This document shows, piece after piece, positions 1 through 12,400 of a stretch of DNA of 64,000 bases. The DNA lies in contig JAVXUO010002571.1 in assembly GCA_033065855.1 (NCBI GenBank), positions 248,001-312,000 on the forward strand, written 5' to 3'. A program made the translations under genes and the position numbers. Positions within the stretch are counted from its first letter, which is position 1; each line of letters opens with the position of its first letter. The notes beneath the pieces were generated by a model that saw only the letters and a program-made list of their open reading frames with translations, did no database searches and was not told the DNA's origin. Source of the stretch: Escallonia rubra (Eukaryota; Streptophyta; Magnoliopsida; Escalloniales; Escalloniaceae).

Positions 1-170
1 TACAAATGCACTGACAGACAAAGGTGACATGGATATCGTTTGCGTATAGAGTACCTTAAAGGAAGAGAGCCGCGAGAAAGGGCATGTGTTCTCCAATGAT
101 AGCGGCAGCGACGCTGGTGGACATAGAGGTGGAGGTGGGCCCCGGAGGGGTTGCTGTAGCGAGAAATATT
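1..170. repeat. Inverted repeat arm (left), cut by the window edge
   Basis: Bases 1-170 match the reverse complement of about 5990-6159 almost base for base (base 1 pairs with 6159), and the match fades near 165-170. The segment is GC-richer than its surroundings. Its reverse strand holds a short open stretch ending PFLAALFL-stop, which I do not recognise. The arm may continue left of the window. Confidence 0.8.
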
Positions 171-479
171 TACGTGACCATTAAGCCAGATCCTTACAAG
201 TTTACGAAAATTATTTTAAGCGACTCTTTCGTAAAATTATGTGCTTTTCCGTCGATTCGTGACATTTCTTTTTCTTTTTTTTTTAAAAAGGAATAAAAAC
301 TCTACCATTAATACTGAAGACAGCACTCGGATGACAACCACATCCGATAGAAATTACAGTAGAATAATAATCGACAACAACAACAACAAAAGTAAGAGCA
401 AGTAAAAAGACATAAAACCTAAACAAGTAAGTCTCTTTTTATTTTTATATTTATTTTTTATTTTGGGTGACATAAAACC
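171..479. other. AT-rich spacer, no gene seen
   Basis: Contains a poly-T tract near 265-285, a CAA-rich stretch near 373-390 and a short direct repeat (CATAAAACCT at about 411 and 471). No coding signal was found. Confidence 0.5.
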
Positions 480-1320
480 TAATCCGTGACATTTCAAATT
501 TGGGTGACTATACTGTGCAAAATTGGGAATGGCAAAGGGACATGGCTCTGGTATGATAATTGGCTATCTCAAGGTAGCCTAGCTGCAAAGTATGGTAATA
601 GAATTATATATGATTCTGGCCTAAGCAAGGATGGCAAAGTGAGTGCTATAATAGAAAATGATCACTGGAAACTACCTCAAGCAAGATCCCAAGCCCTCAG
701 ACGGTGGCATGATGATATGAGCAGCATTAGTCAACCCAACTAGATAAAGATGAATAAACAAGCCAAATTTTCAGTTAACTCAGCATGGCAGTCCTTAAGA
801 ACCAAAGGGTTGTGGTACCATGGTGGAAAATAATTTGGTTCCAAGGCAATATTCCTAAGTGTGCAGTTATACTGTGGATGTTATGCAAAGGAGGACTGAA
901 AGACCAAAGACAAATTGGTGAAATGGAATAATAACATGGATGAGGAATGCCCCTATGTGATAATCACAGGGAAGATGAAGATCATCTCTTTTGAAAATGC
1001 ACTTACACCAGGAAAGCATGGATAGAGGTGCTGAAAAAATTGATGGTACAAACTCAAAGGGATTCTTGGAAGCAATTCCTTGACTATGCTTCTAAGGAAT
1101 TCAGAGGAAAAAGCTTTCAAGCAAGGATAAAGATGTTGGGATTGGCAGTGACTGTGTACATGATCTGGTTTGAGAGGAATATGAGGATATTTGAGCAGCA
1201 ACATAAATCTATTAATAAGCTTACCATGTTAAACAAACAGTGGTTGCAATGGTGCATTAGAAGCTGGAAGCAGGTAAAAGGACACAACATCAACAGAAGA
1301 CTTTGCTCTAATTAGGGAAT
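480..1320 (+). pseudogene. LINE (L1-type) ORF2 C-terminal remnant
   Basis: Translation on + gives the cysteine/tryptophan-rich region that follows reverse transcriptase in plant L1 ORF2 (zf-RVT type). The first block reads IGNGKGTWLWYDNW, the next frame reads IWFQGNIPKCAVILWMLC, and a further block reads VYMIWFERNMRIFEQ. The three pieces lie in order but are separated by stops and frame changes (for example the stop at 741-743), so it is dead. Only the 3' part of ORF2 is present, as expected of 5'-truncated LINEs. It points the opposite way to the larger LINE at 2.8-6.0 kb and its zinc-region sequence differs, so it is a separate insertion. Confidence 0.75.
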
Positions 1321-1663
1321 CAATGAAGGAATTTTGATATCTTAGAACACAGTGGTAGAGATACTTATTATAGAAAATTAAGAGAGATGAGATAGAATCA
1401 GAAATGTAATCCATGGATTGGCAATAAAGATGACTTTCACCCAAAAATATTGTGCGAACGAGCCTTGAGACTTGCATAATGACAGCTATGCCCCTGAATT
1501 CGTCTCAAATTTCTCTCTATCACCGTTATCTCATACATTACTTTTTTGTTGGATTTGATCGATCCAATCCAATTAGGTGGCCTAACCGGTCATGCTATTA
1601 TTGACTATTTATTTGACTTGGACATTAATTAATTAAATTGGCTAAATAACTTTATGGGCCTAT
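1321..1663. other. Spacer, no gene seen
   Basis: AT-rich sequence between the LINE remnant and the Mutator-like element. No ORF, repeat or RNA gene is recognised. Confidence 0.4.
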
Positions 1664-1672
1664 TTAATTTTA

Positions 1673-2662
1673 GGGATAATTACAGTTATGTCCCTTAGGT
1701 CATAGTGAAATTATACGCGTGTCTATTAATTTCGACAAATAACACTTATATCCATTGACCGAACGAAATACCGTTATATATAACGGCTTGAAAGGAAAAG
1801 ACTAGATTACCCATGACTTTGGAATCTAAGTTTTCAAATGCCATTCATTCTTCTCTTCTCTAATCTCTATCTTTTCCCTCCTGTAACTCCAGTCTCTATC
1901 TTTTTCCCCTGCAACTCCGACCACAAGCACCACCTCGTCAGCGACACTGGCCCATAATGAACCTTAAAGCTGGGGAAAAAGAAAAGCCTAGCCAAACAAA
2001 GCAAACTAGCTAAAAGGTAAAACTCATCCAGCCCCATTCTATCTACCTGGCAATACCTGTGGATTTTACATTCTAACTTGAGAGAATAACTTTACATCCG
2101 AGGCAGCAGATGACACAACAACAAGGAACATATCTAGATTAGAAACATGGCAAATTTACATGGTGGAGACGTGCCGAAGATCTTGCATCTTATCTTCAAG
2201 AATCCGAGAGACATGAAGAAATAAATTACACTAAAAAAGAACCATAGCCTTATTCATGTAAAAATTGGAAGGCTAGATTTTCAAGAAGTTCTTCGGCAGG
2301 TTTTGCATCCGAGAAATCCTTCTCATTGATAGAATTGCTTATCTCATCAACCGAAAAAGGAATGCTGCAATTAAACAGTACTGGGGAGAATGATTGATGT
2401 GGAGTTGGGAAAGATGGAGAATTAGGGTTCAAACCCGAATTTGAACAAAAATAGGGTCCAAATCTGTATATAACAATATATATTACGTATATACCAAATA
2501 AAGGTAGTATTGGTATTTTAAAAATACCTACCGCTGGCATGAGCAAAAATATACAATTTTTTAACAGATTAATGACGGAAGGACACGGCTGATACTTTTT
2601 GAAATTTAGTGTCCTTGACTGTAATTTTACCCTAACCTCAGGGACTTTGCCGTAATTATCCC
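1673..2662. mobile_element. Non-autonomous Mutator-like element, family M1, copy 1
   Basis: A 990 bp element with inverted ends (left GGGATAATTACAGTTATGTC; the right end reads as its complement). It is flanked by a perfect 9 bp duplication TTAATTTTA at 1664-1672 and 2663-2671, the size made by Mutator transposases. No transposase is seen. The interior (about 1900-2330) is less AT-rich and may be captured host DNA, but I recognise no protein in it. Three relatives lie at 48.6, 53.9 and 56.1 kb. Confidence 0.85.
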
Positions 2663-2776
2663 TTAATTTTATCATCCAATATACTAAATTTTTATAGTGT
2701 ATAAGAGGCTTGTAGACCCTAATCTCTTAACTTTGATGAACGGTTGAGATTTGATAAGTTTAGGATTGAACTCACT

Positions 2777-5700
2777 ATTCTTTTTTTCTTTTTCTTTTTT
2801 GGAAAACAGAAGAAATTTTATTTAAGTCACACAATTTTAAGTCACACAACGTGGGGTGACTCCCTCAAATATCATTTTGCAGAAGGTGGTGCAAAAAGAT
2901 CGGCTCGTGCTGCCATGACTAGTAAGCACACTGCTGATCACCCGCCCTCTTAGTTAGTTGATCCGCACAAAAGTTTGCTTCCCAGTAGATATGGGACACA
3001 TGAACCTGCCAAGAACGCTTAAGTGGTACCCTGCAATCAGTAATAAGAGTATCAAATAAAGGGGCTAAGGGATTTCATTTAGTAAGTAGTAAACCATGTG
3101 TTGATCATCGGTCTCGAGCAGAATTTTCCTATGATGTAAATTCGAAGCCACAAGTAGCCCATCACGAATTGCCCACCACTCAGCAGTGTGGATATTGGGT
3201 GAATGGAATTTTCGGGAGCATCCCGAGATCCACCTACTATGGTTGTCACGAAGAATTGATGCCCCTCCTGCTTTGCCCGAGCGTTTGTTAACGCTTCTGT
3301 TAGTGTTAATTTTAATCCATCCTTCTGGGGGGTTCTAGTTAATGTATCGAAAAGAGGCGCATTGGGTAGTTGTGCTTGGACGGTTTATGAAGAAACAATA
3401 GTCTCTTGCAGCCAAAGTGGCCTCTCGAATGATAGTCGCATGAGAGGGAAAAGGGGTCTTTAGGATAGCAAGCTTGTTTCAATGGTGCCAGATTTTGGAA
3501 AGGTGGAAACCGAATAGTGTTGGCCAAGGGGTAAGATGAGGCGCTGAGGTGGCGGGAGTAGTTAAGAGTGACTGAGACCATTTTTCCAGAGAGAAATTTC
3601 AGCAACAGGAGTAAACCCGGAAGGGAGTGATTGTTTTCTAGATCATTTGAACATGAGGACAACTTCGCAGCGCGTGATCTAGGGTCTCGATAAGTCTGCA
3701 ATTATTGAGGCAAAAATTATTTGGGAGCCATCGAAGCTTTGATCTGACAGGGAGGCCAGAACGGGCACACTTCCAAATGAGAGTTTGAATCCGAGGACGG
3801 AGTTGAAGGTGCCATATCTAGGACCAATCGTTGGGAGTGGAGGTTTGAGGTGTGAACAGAGAGCTGTATGCAGAAGTGACTGTACCCTCTCCTTTGTCGA
3901 GCTGCCACACTAGGGTGTCAATCGCGTCGTGCTGAGTAGGAAGTGGTATATCGAGGACATGGTTGATAATATGTGGAGGGATAAAGAAATGGAGTCGTCC
4001 CTGGTCCCAAGCATTGTCATGGATGACATCTCAGACTTTCAATGAATGAGCATCGCGCGGGAGAGGGCCCATAATCAGATTTCTAAGGGTATCAGATGGT
4101 AACCATCTATCATACCAGAAGAATATATCTGCCCCATTTCCCACCTTCCAGCAAAGAAAGTCCAGCCAGTCGATCTCTGGCAAGGATGAGATGATTCCAA
4201 AGTTTTGATCTCGTCTTTTTACTTTTCGCAGTTCAGAGGGAGTCATGAGGGAAATATTTGTTCTGAAGCACTTTTGCCCAGAGAGTGTCCTTATTTGTCC
4301 ACAAGCGCCAGACCTGGTTCATAAACATAGCGAGGTTCATATTGGAAGTTTGCCTAATTCCTCTTGCCCCTTTCTCTTTGGGGAGCGTGTCAGTGCTCCA
4401 TGATATACCGTGCCATTTATGATTATTTTCGAAGTGGCCCCAAAGAAAGTTTCTACTTAAGCTGTCTATTTGGTTGGTAATGGACTGGGGGAGCATGCAG
4501 GCTTGCATCGTGTAAACTGGAATAGAATTGAGGACTGTTTTTACAAGGGTAGTCCGCCCCGCGAAAGATAGGAAATTTGTTTTCCAGGCAGCAAGTTTAT
4601 GACGAATTTTGTCCAAAATGGGAGAGAACTGCTCTATGTGCACTCGTCAGTGATTTAGGGGGACCCCTAAATATGCGTCAAACTTATCAGTGGAAGGGAT
4701 GGCAATAGTAGCTTTAAAAAATAGGCGGATATCACAAGGCATATTTGAGGAAACAAGATTTTTGACTTAGTGGCGTTGATGTGAAGATTTGCATCATTGC
4801 TGGAGGAGTTTAAAATATTCAAGAACTGACGACAATTTTCTTTAGTTGCCCGGCCGAACAGAAGAATGTCATCCGCAAAAAGGTGGTGTGAAACACCTAA
4901 GCCCGAGTGGGCTACTTTGATTGGTCTTATGACGTTTGAGTCCTCTGCTTGAGTCAAAGCATCAGAAAGCTCATTTAGGCAAAGGATAAAGAGGTACGGT
5001 GATAAGGGTTCTCCCTATCGTAGGCAGCAAAAAGGTTGGAAGAATTCCGATGGTTTATCGTGCCAGAGAACAGCGTACTGCAGGTTAGATATGCAATTCA
5101 TGATTAACTTTATGGTCCCCCTCGGAAGACCATGCTTTTGGAGGTTTTTGAAGATGAATTGCCAGGAGAGGTGGTCATACGCTTTTTCCAGGTCAAGTTT
5201 GGCCATAAAAAGACCCCCAGTTCCTCTTTTCTTCCGGATGCAATAAAGGATTTCATTTGTGATGATTATGTTGTTCGCGGCACGCCTTCCCTTTAGGAAA
5301 CTCGTCTGGTTTGGATTGATTATGGAATTGATAAAAGGACGGAGGTGGTTGACAAGAATGCGAGAGACGATTTTATAACTAGTGTTGCAGAGGCTAATGG
5401 AGCCGAAGTAGGATACGACTTCACGATGCTGGATCTTGGGTATTAGGGAGATATGAGTTTTATTTATGTCCTGTGGAATGTTGTGGGTGAGAAAATAATT
5501 CCGGACAAAACCCGTAATGTCCGATCCAAAAATGTCCCAATATTTTTGAAAAAACCCTGGGTGGTAACCATCAGGGCCTGAAGCTTTTGAAGGACCCATG
5601 TCAAAAGGGCATTACGAGTTTTGCTATTTGACGGGGTTTCACTGAGGCTTGAATAGATAAGAGTTTCTGTGTAGCTAGCTGGGGGGCCGCGAGGTGACGT

Positions 5701-5996
5701 TGGATGTTGAACATTAAATATGTTTCGAAGGTGGTTTTAAACATGTCCTTTATCTCATGCTCTTTGGAAGTCCAATTTTCGTCATTGTCTTTCAGATGGT
5801 AGATGTGGTTACGACGACGGCAATTTATAGTAGCTAAATGAAAACAGTGAGTGTTACAGTCACCCTCACAAGCCCAGTGCATTTTTGCACGAACCTTCCA
5901 ATAGTCGTGTTCTTGAGCTAACAACATGTGAAATTTCTCTTAGAGATCATCCTCAATATTGGTCAGGAACGAAGAAGTGTGATGGTCTAGAATTTT
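2777..5996 (-). pseudogene. LINE (L1-type) ORF2, 5'-truncated and decayed
   Basis: Read on -, the blocks run in L1 ORF2 order. About 5927-5601 is the pre-RT region (YWKVRAKMHWACEGDCNTHC). 5599-5015 is RT with GPSKASGPDGYHPGFFQKYW and KLDLEKAYDHLSW. 4957-4667 holds the RT active site as HLFADDILLFG. 4643-4233 is the RT thumb (FAGRTTLVKTVLNSIPVY). 4246-4031 is the zinc region (WKVGNGADIFFWYDRW). About 3300-2950 is a plant-LINE RNase H tail (WQVHVSHIYWEANFCADQLT). A T-rich tract at 2777-2803 is the antisense poly(A) end. Several stops and frame changes break it; one is an in-frame TAA on - upstream of the pre-RT block near 5940. The 5' end stops next to the inverted repeat arm at 5990. No target duplication was found. 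Confidence 0.88.
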
Positions 5997-6159
5997 CTCG
6001 AAACAGCAACCCCTCCGGGGCCCACCTCCACCTCTATGTCCACCAGCGTCGCTGCCGCTATCATTGGAGAATACATGCCCTTTCTTGCGGCTCTCTTCCT
6101 TTAAGGTACTCTATACGCAAACGATATCCATGTCACCTTTGTCTGTCAGTGCATTTGTA
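5990..6159. repeat. Inverted repeat arm (right)
   Basis: Reverse complement of window bases 1-170. It begins where LINE-like coding sequence stops (about 5990-5996). Sequence to the right of 6159 cannot be compared because the partner arm runs off the window. Confidence 0.8.
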
Positions 6160-6965
6160 ATTTCTTCTCCGAAGGGCCACCACATGTTTGATAAAATGTC
6201 TCAAAGATGAAAAGTTTTGTTTGCTAGTGTGAAACGAATTGATTTGTTAAAGGAAGCGCTGCGAGCCCATTTTTGCCCCTTTATTGAAACTGTAAGCTAA
6301 CATTACGTAGTTCATGAACTTCTTTGCAGTTGTGGGTTGATCTTGGTTTTACTAGTGAATCTGAAAGTAACATTGCTACGCTGTATAATTGGATGGTATC
6401 AAGAAATATTAAGCCCCAATATTCAATTTTTTAGGTTTTATGCAATTGAGGCTAGACTATTGCTGGCCAGTTTTGATCGGTCGGTGATAATTTGCAGAGC
6501 TACTCTATATTACTTGCTCAGTTCGTCCCATTTGATTTTCCTCTTCTGATATTTTTTTGAGCTCCTAGGATAGATCAAGTAACTGTAAGTTCTGATCTCA
6601 CTCGTTGTTTATACTCTAGCTTGACTTGCGTTATTGTGTTTAATCTGATGTTCTCATGGTACGGAATATATCCTTGTAACTCGCAAAAAGTTAAAGGAGA
6701 AAATCCAATGAACGGAGTTGATATGTGTCCCAGGATATCAATGAGAATGTAATTCTGAGAAACGCAAGCAATGTTACTGCGCTAATGTTCGATGTCTAGT
6801 TTACATCTTGCAATACGTCAGTTGAGAGCTTGAAATAGCTTAAGAAACATTATGTTGCAAAATGACATAAGAATCAAATCAAATGCTGCATATGCATGAG
6901 AAAGAGTGAGCGAGACAGAGAGAGTTACGCAGCAATAACGAGAAATGGAATTACTAACTGGAAAT
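6160..6965. other. Spacer, no gene seen
   Basis: No ORF of recognisable family is present. A GA-rich patch lies at about 6898-6925. Confidence 0.4.
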
Positions 6966-6973
6966 GTTATATT

Positions 6974-7077
6974 CTAGGTAGCACGGACACGGTGTCCGAC
7001 ACCGACCGGGACACCGCATTTTTCAAAAAATTACATTTTGGACACCGCTAATATATTTTTATACATATACACATATG

Positions 7078-7159
<82 letters not shown>

Positions 7160-7698
7160 CATGTATGTATATTTATACACACATCTCAATTGAAGCAACT
7201 GAGTTCCGTTCAAAACGGATGAGAAAGAAAGCAAGTAACAAGAAAAAAGGTCGGCAACATGAAAGTAGTTGAATAACAGTAGCTAGATTAGTGTCAAACA
7301 ATAACAAGATAGAAGGGAAAAAGACATGAGACCAAAGGCATGAAGAAGAGGTTTTTATATAGTTAGATGGGTCTATAAATGAGGTCGGAGATGTTGACCT
7401 ATCTTACTCTAGATTGGCAAGCTTGGATGCTTTAGACAATAAAAAGAAGGAAAAGAGAGAGAGAGGAGAGGGAAAGGAGAAGGTACCTTTTGCTAGGTCG
7501 AGCTGATTAGGGTTTGGCCTAAAAGTTTATTTCTAAAAAATCCCAGATTTATCCCTCAAATAAATTTGGGATATTGAATTTTGGCCCCATAAGCGAATAA
7601 ATTCAGACATCGCTGAGAGGTGTCGGACACGTGTCCGGAGGTGTCGGTAGGTGTCGGACACCATACCTCGACCTATAAGAGGTGTCGGTGCTTCCTAG
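6974..7698. mobile_element. hAT-type non-autonomous element, family H1, copy A
   Basis: A 725 bp element starting CTAGGTAGCACGGACAC and ending with the complement of CTAGGAAGCACCGACAC. It is flanked by a perfect 8 bp duplication GTTATATT (6966-6973, 7699-7706), typical of hAT transposases. Subterminal repeats of the type GTGTCCGACACC occur at both ends, as expected of transposase-binding arrays. The interior carries an AC/AT microsatellite and no transposase. It is inverted relative to copies B and C. Confidence 0.88.
7078..7156. repeat. (AC)n(AT)n compound microsatellite
   Basis: About 18 AC units run straight into about 20 AT units. It lies inside hAT copy A. The ORF that crosses it (starting YTHTHTH) is a repeat artefact. 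Confidence 0.95.
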
Positions 7699-7706
7699 GT
7701 TATATT

Positions 7707-8351
7707 CAACTATTTCCAAAAAAAAAAAGGAAAATTGTAACTTTCAGTTTGTCTTAGTGTCATGCAATATGCTATCGGGGGTAACAAATTGCCATTTTGC
7801 CCCCCCCCCCCCCCCCCGTTCTACCTATCCCCTTTAGGTCAAAGATTGTAACTACCTATGTTTCTGGAGTCCTAGGATTTTTTAAAAATTTCTGGAAGCT
7901 AGGTAAGATTTTACTGAAAAACAGATACCGTGGCCTTTTATACTAAATGTGACTTACGATTATGTACTTTACTTATTGCAGTCTCTGTTTTCTTAATTGC
8001 AAGTTAAAGAAAGAAAAACGTTCCAATTAGCTACAAAATTTATTCAAAGGTCATTCGCTTTATGATATTACAGCAGCTTCAAGAAGAAGCTAGTCGATTA
8101 TAGTTGATCAAGGTAATTTGGTCGTGTCAGTATTGAAATCACTCTTTCTGGTTGTTTGGCACACTATCAGTGCGAACTTGTGAGAAAATTGGCTAGCTTC
8201 AGGACGTGGTACTTGCAGCATACATATAATCATGTTTTGCTGTAATTATTAGTTTTAATAACTAGGTTATTGGCACGCCATATGAATCATAGATATTTCA
8301 AAAGGCTAAAGTGTCAGTTTCCCGTTCGTCTGCCACGCGCTTGATGTATTG
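7707..8351. other. Spacer with an 18-base C run
   Basis: No gene is seen. A homopolymer of 18 C lies at 7800-7817, rare in plant DNA and prone to length error. Confidence 0.6.
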
Positions 8352-8359
8352 CTATACAT

Positions 8360-9246
8360 CTCTGAAGCACGGACACCCCACAGCCTCCGGACACCGCCCG
8401 ACACGTGTCGGACACCGCCAATCGGTGTCCGGATTTTTTTTTTAAATTTTTTTGGACACTGTGTCGGACACGGCAATCGGCAGTGTCGGAACGTTTGGGG
8501 CCAATTTCAGATTTATTAAACTATTACCGTCTTCTTCTCTCTCACCTCACGGCCGTCTTCTTCTCTCTCACCTCAAGTCTGCTGTCTGTCGACCACATCA
8601 AGGCTGTTGCCGGTGTTGCCGGAGCTGTCGCCGGTGTTGCCGGTGTTGCCGGAGCTCAGTCGACGAAGATTCGAAGCCGAAGCCAACGGATTTGACAGCT
8701 ACAGTCGCCGAAGGAAGAGAAGTAAGCTGTTGTCGCCGTCGCCGTCGCCAGAGTCTCACCGGAGGTCCTCCGCCGCTGACCCGCAGGTTTCTTTCTTCTC
8801 TTATCCTCATCTCGTCTCCTGTTCTAGTCCTCTTTCTTTTCTTTCCTGAGAACAGTCCTCTCGTTTCTCTCTTTTCTTTTTTTCCTTTTCTCCCTTTGTC
8901 GTCACTCCTCTCGTTTCTTGCCTGTTATGTTTTCTTTTCACCCTTTGTCCTCTCGTTTCTTTCTTTTCTTTTCTTTTCTTCCTTTGTCGTTGCATTTCCA
9001 GTACATTGGACTAAATAAATATTGACCAAATAAATTATGACTTGTATTTAAATTCCTTATTTTAACAGTTTTTCATTATTGTTTGTTATTTTAGATTGTA
9101 GAATATATTTGATATTTATTAAATATATATATATATATATATATATAATAAAAAAATAGCGGTTTCCAAAATCTGATTTTTTGGAAATTGCGGTGTCCGG
9201 TGTCGGTGTCCGACACCGACACTGTGTCCGTGTCCGTGCTACCTAG
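8360..9246. mobile_element. hAT-type non-autonomous element, family H1, copy B
   Basis: An 887 bp element with ends CTCTGAAGCACGGACAC and the complement of CTAGGTAGCACGGACAC. The flanking 8 bp duplication is CTATACAT (8352-8359, 9247-9254), perfect. GTGTCCGACACC-type subterminal repeats lie at both ends. The middle (about 8540-8790) is a GC-rich, exon-like block followed by CAGGTTTC, a plausible splice donor, then T-rich sequence. Copy C has the same layout. The block may be the first exon of the autonomous parent, but no transposase domain remains. Confidence 0.9.
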
Positions 9247-9497
9247 CTATACATGCAGAACACAGCTCTACAGTGTTCGCACTTTTAATGATTTCCTTAA
9301 ATCTATGACATGATTTGGGCAATCAATGCCGAGGTTGAGACACCACCGCTCATGTCTAATATATGTATATATTTATTGGGCATAATAAGAAGATCATGAA
9401 GGATTGGTCAACTATACATCTAATGGCATGGTGTTACCTTCTTTTCATGAAATTTTAACTTACTTCTGTTAGGTAACTTTTTATGTGAACCTTCTCC

Positions 9498-12400
9498 ATG
9501 GCAGCTGATTTTTTTCTTCCCCTCTTGCCTAAACTCTTCCTTGCAGTTGCTTCAATTGTTTTGCTGATAACAAACATGATGAGAGAAAGAAAGGGTGCTG
9601 CTATTGCAGCAGACAAATATAAGGTTGAAAGTCCTGAATATTTTGGAGGAAAAGAAAAGGGAACCATAAACAATACTGTACTTTCTTCATCAAAGAGAGT
9701 TTTTGTACTGTGTTTGGCTCTGCGAATGGCGAATTCACTATTGGTACAAACTTATTTTAACCCAGATGAACACTGGCAAGCCCTAGAAGTTGCACACCGC
9801 TTAACTTTTGGGTGATATTGGTTTATCCTGCTCTTTTTCTTTGCATTATGCTTAAGCTTAGTTTATCTCTCTGTAAACTGCTGCAGTGTGAAATGACAGA
9901 TATGGACATTTAACATGGGAATGGAAAAAAGGTATACGCAGCTACCTGCATCCGATGCTGTTTGCTCTTCTATACAAAGTTCTTTCAGTTTCCCGTCTCG
10001 ACAGTCCATGGGTCATGGTAAATCATACCTCTCTTTTTGTGTTTGGAGTGATGCTATATACTCAACTTTTTAAGAGATTAGTTACATTATATGTACTTCG
10101 ATTAAAAAGGAAAGAGAGTACTTGTGTGAAGAGAACCCACACCCACATCCACACCCACACCTACACACACACCCACGCACATACACACACGCACAAAGCC
10201 ACAAAACTCACACATTGACAGAGTTCGAACTTTGCTCCAATGTGACCTGGAGGCCAGTGGCTCAAAAGGCAGAATTATCCTCTCTGCAATAGTTGTGTAT
10301 TTTGCATTCCAAAACAGCCTCTCTGCAATAGCAGTGGTTTAAACTGTGTGCTAGCCTTTTTTAGATGCATTTTCCATTCCATCACAATGGTTTTGAAGCA
10401 TGCTTGCACACACACATGAATAAATGTACTTGGATACCTTATTATGAATAAGTCATCAAGTCCTTAAAGAATACTAAAAAAAGGGTCAGGGCTCCTGTGA
10501 AGCTCATTGTTATCTTATGTTGGCTTATCAGTAAACTTCCTTGTGAATTTTCTAGAGAGTTTCGGAGTTCCGTTGTCTGTGTGTGTTTCGCGGTTTTTCT
10601 TCCATTTCCGTTTGTAAGAGCTTTATCGACCTGAATGGACAATATGATTTGAAATTTTTTTGTAGCAAAGTTGTGCTGTATATTTTGCTTACCAAAGCAG
10701 CAAAGCGGTTACTTCGGAAGGAACTTCCTAGAAACCATGTCACTTAAAACTAAAATGAAACCTCAGAAAGAGTAAGGTTTCATCTGAAATCACCCCCCTT
10801 GAAAGTAACATAGAAATACCATATGCCAAACGGACCTGCTCAAACTCCTAATCTTCCAGCGTTCTATTCAGTAGAATGAGTCTGCATTTCCTCCTTGCCT
10901 TCCATCACAAAGGCGTCTAGACTTCAATCCTGCCTAAAACAAACAGGTCACAATCGGAAGCTTCCCTATCAGTAAAATGCCCTCAAGGAACCTATTGGCA
11001 GCCACAGGCTTATCGTCTCCTCATCCCCACCATGAAGCTCATTGCTTCCGGGTTCCCCCTGACCTTTCCTGTTCCCCCACGAAAACAAAAGCTACTTCAA
11101 ATGGATTCCTACAGATCTCTTTTATCTAGTTCCCTTCACCAACATCTGCATGGAGCCTTTTTATCTGTAAATCTCCAGAAACCATTTAGAAGCAAAACAC
11201 GTTTCAGTGTTTCACTATTCAAATAATTAAATTTGCAAGTTCAACCCTGTCTACTGACCCAATTTTTTTTTCCCTTAATGCCTTAAGATTTCGTTGCAGA
11301 ACTGTTCACATTCTACACGTTTGTCTTTGTTTTTAGTCTGGCACTTGTCTTACGTTTTCTTTTCTTCTTCTTCTCCTCCTCCATTTTGAAAAACTGTCGT
11401 CCTCTCAACTCTCACTTCCTATCTCCCTCTCTTAAATAATAATAGTTGTAGACTAGAACTGAAATTTGGTACTAAGAACCATGTTGCAGGAACATTGTTC
11501 AGAGAATGAAAATATTCGTACTCTCTCACGGGCAAGAATTTTTAGTGTACATCTGCTTAGCTTTAATTTCCACGTAACCTGATACTGGGTGCAAGAAACA
11601 CGGTGTTTTTCTGTTGACGCTTAGGTATCAAGTTCTCTATTGTAACCATGTGCGTTTTCTTCAGATGAAGGCTCCACGACTGCTGCAGTCGATCTTTTCT
11701 GCATTTGGTGATCTCTACTTCTACAAACTTTGTAAAGTCCTATTTGGTGACCACATCGCGCAGTGGGCAGTATCCTTTTCTGTTGTTCTTTAATAGCTTG
11801 AACTATGACAGATTAACAATTCATTCTCTCTATTTTCTTGTTTTTTCTTCTTTTATTTCGTACTGGGAGCTCTCAATCGCTTCCACGCTATATTCCTAGT
11901 GGTGAGTACAAAGCTATAAATTCTTTCCTTGATCAATTTTGTGCTTGACTCTACCTACAGCTTTTTGCCCAGTTGACGAACTGGTTTATGCTTTACTGTA
12001 TCACACGCACTTTATCGAATAGCTTGGAGACTCTACTTACCCTTGTGGGCCTATATTACTGGCCTTGTATTAGAATGTCTGACAAAATTCCATTGGCATC
12101 AAGAAAGTGGGGTTTGGTAGCAGCAGCTTTAGCATGTGCCATCCGACCCACAAGTGCTATTACATGGATTTATGTTGGTCTTCTAGAGCTGTTGCTAACA
12201 CGCGAAAGACTGAAGTTCATTTTTCTTGAGGTGGCTCCTATTGGGTAGGTATAACTCCATCTTCTTTTCTTAGGATAATGTCACTTTTTTTGCATGTAGT
12301 CTTTACTGTTTCTTCTCCTGCTGCTTTTGTATCATTTGTTGGGTACTGAATTCATTCAAACTTGAGTCAAGAGATTCCTCTTTGATCAGCCTTTTTTGGC

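Noticed and set aside
7075-7272. 65-codon frame starting YTHTHTH
   Set aside because: It is translation of the AC/AT microsatellite.
8452-9018. 188-codon frame in hAT copy B
   Set aside because: It runs through a GC-rich block into a CTTTTCTTTT tract and has no transposase motif. The matching region in copy C does not keep the frame.
9498-9578. Extra N-terminal hydrophobic segment of PIGB as a certain signal anchor
   Set aside because: The upstream ATG may not be used; the MRERK start at 9579 fits relatives better, so the segment may be 5' UTR.
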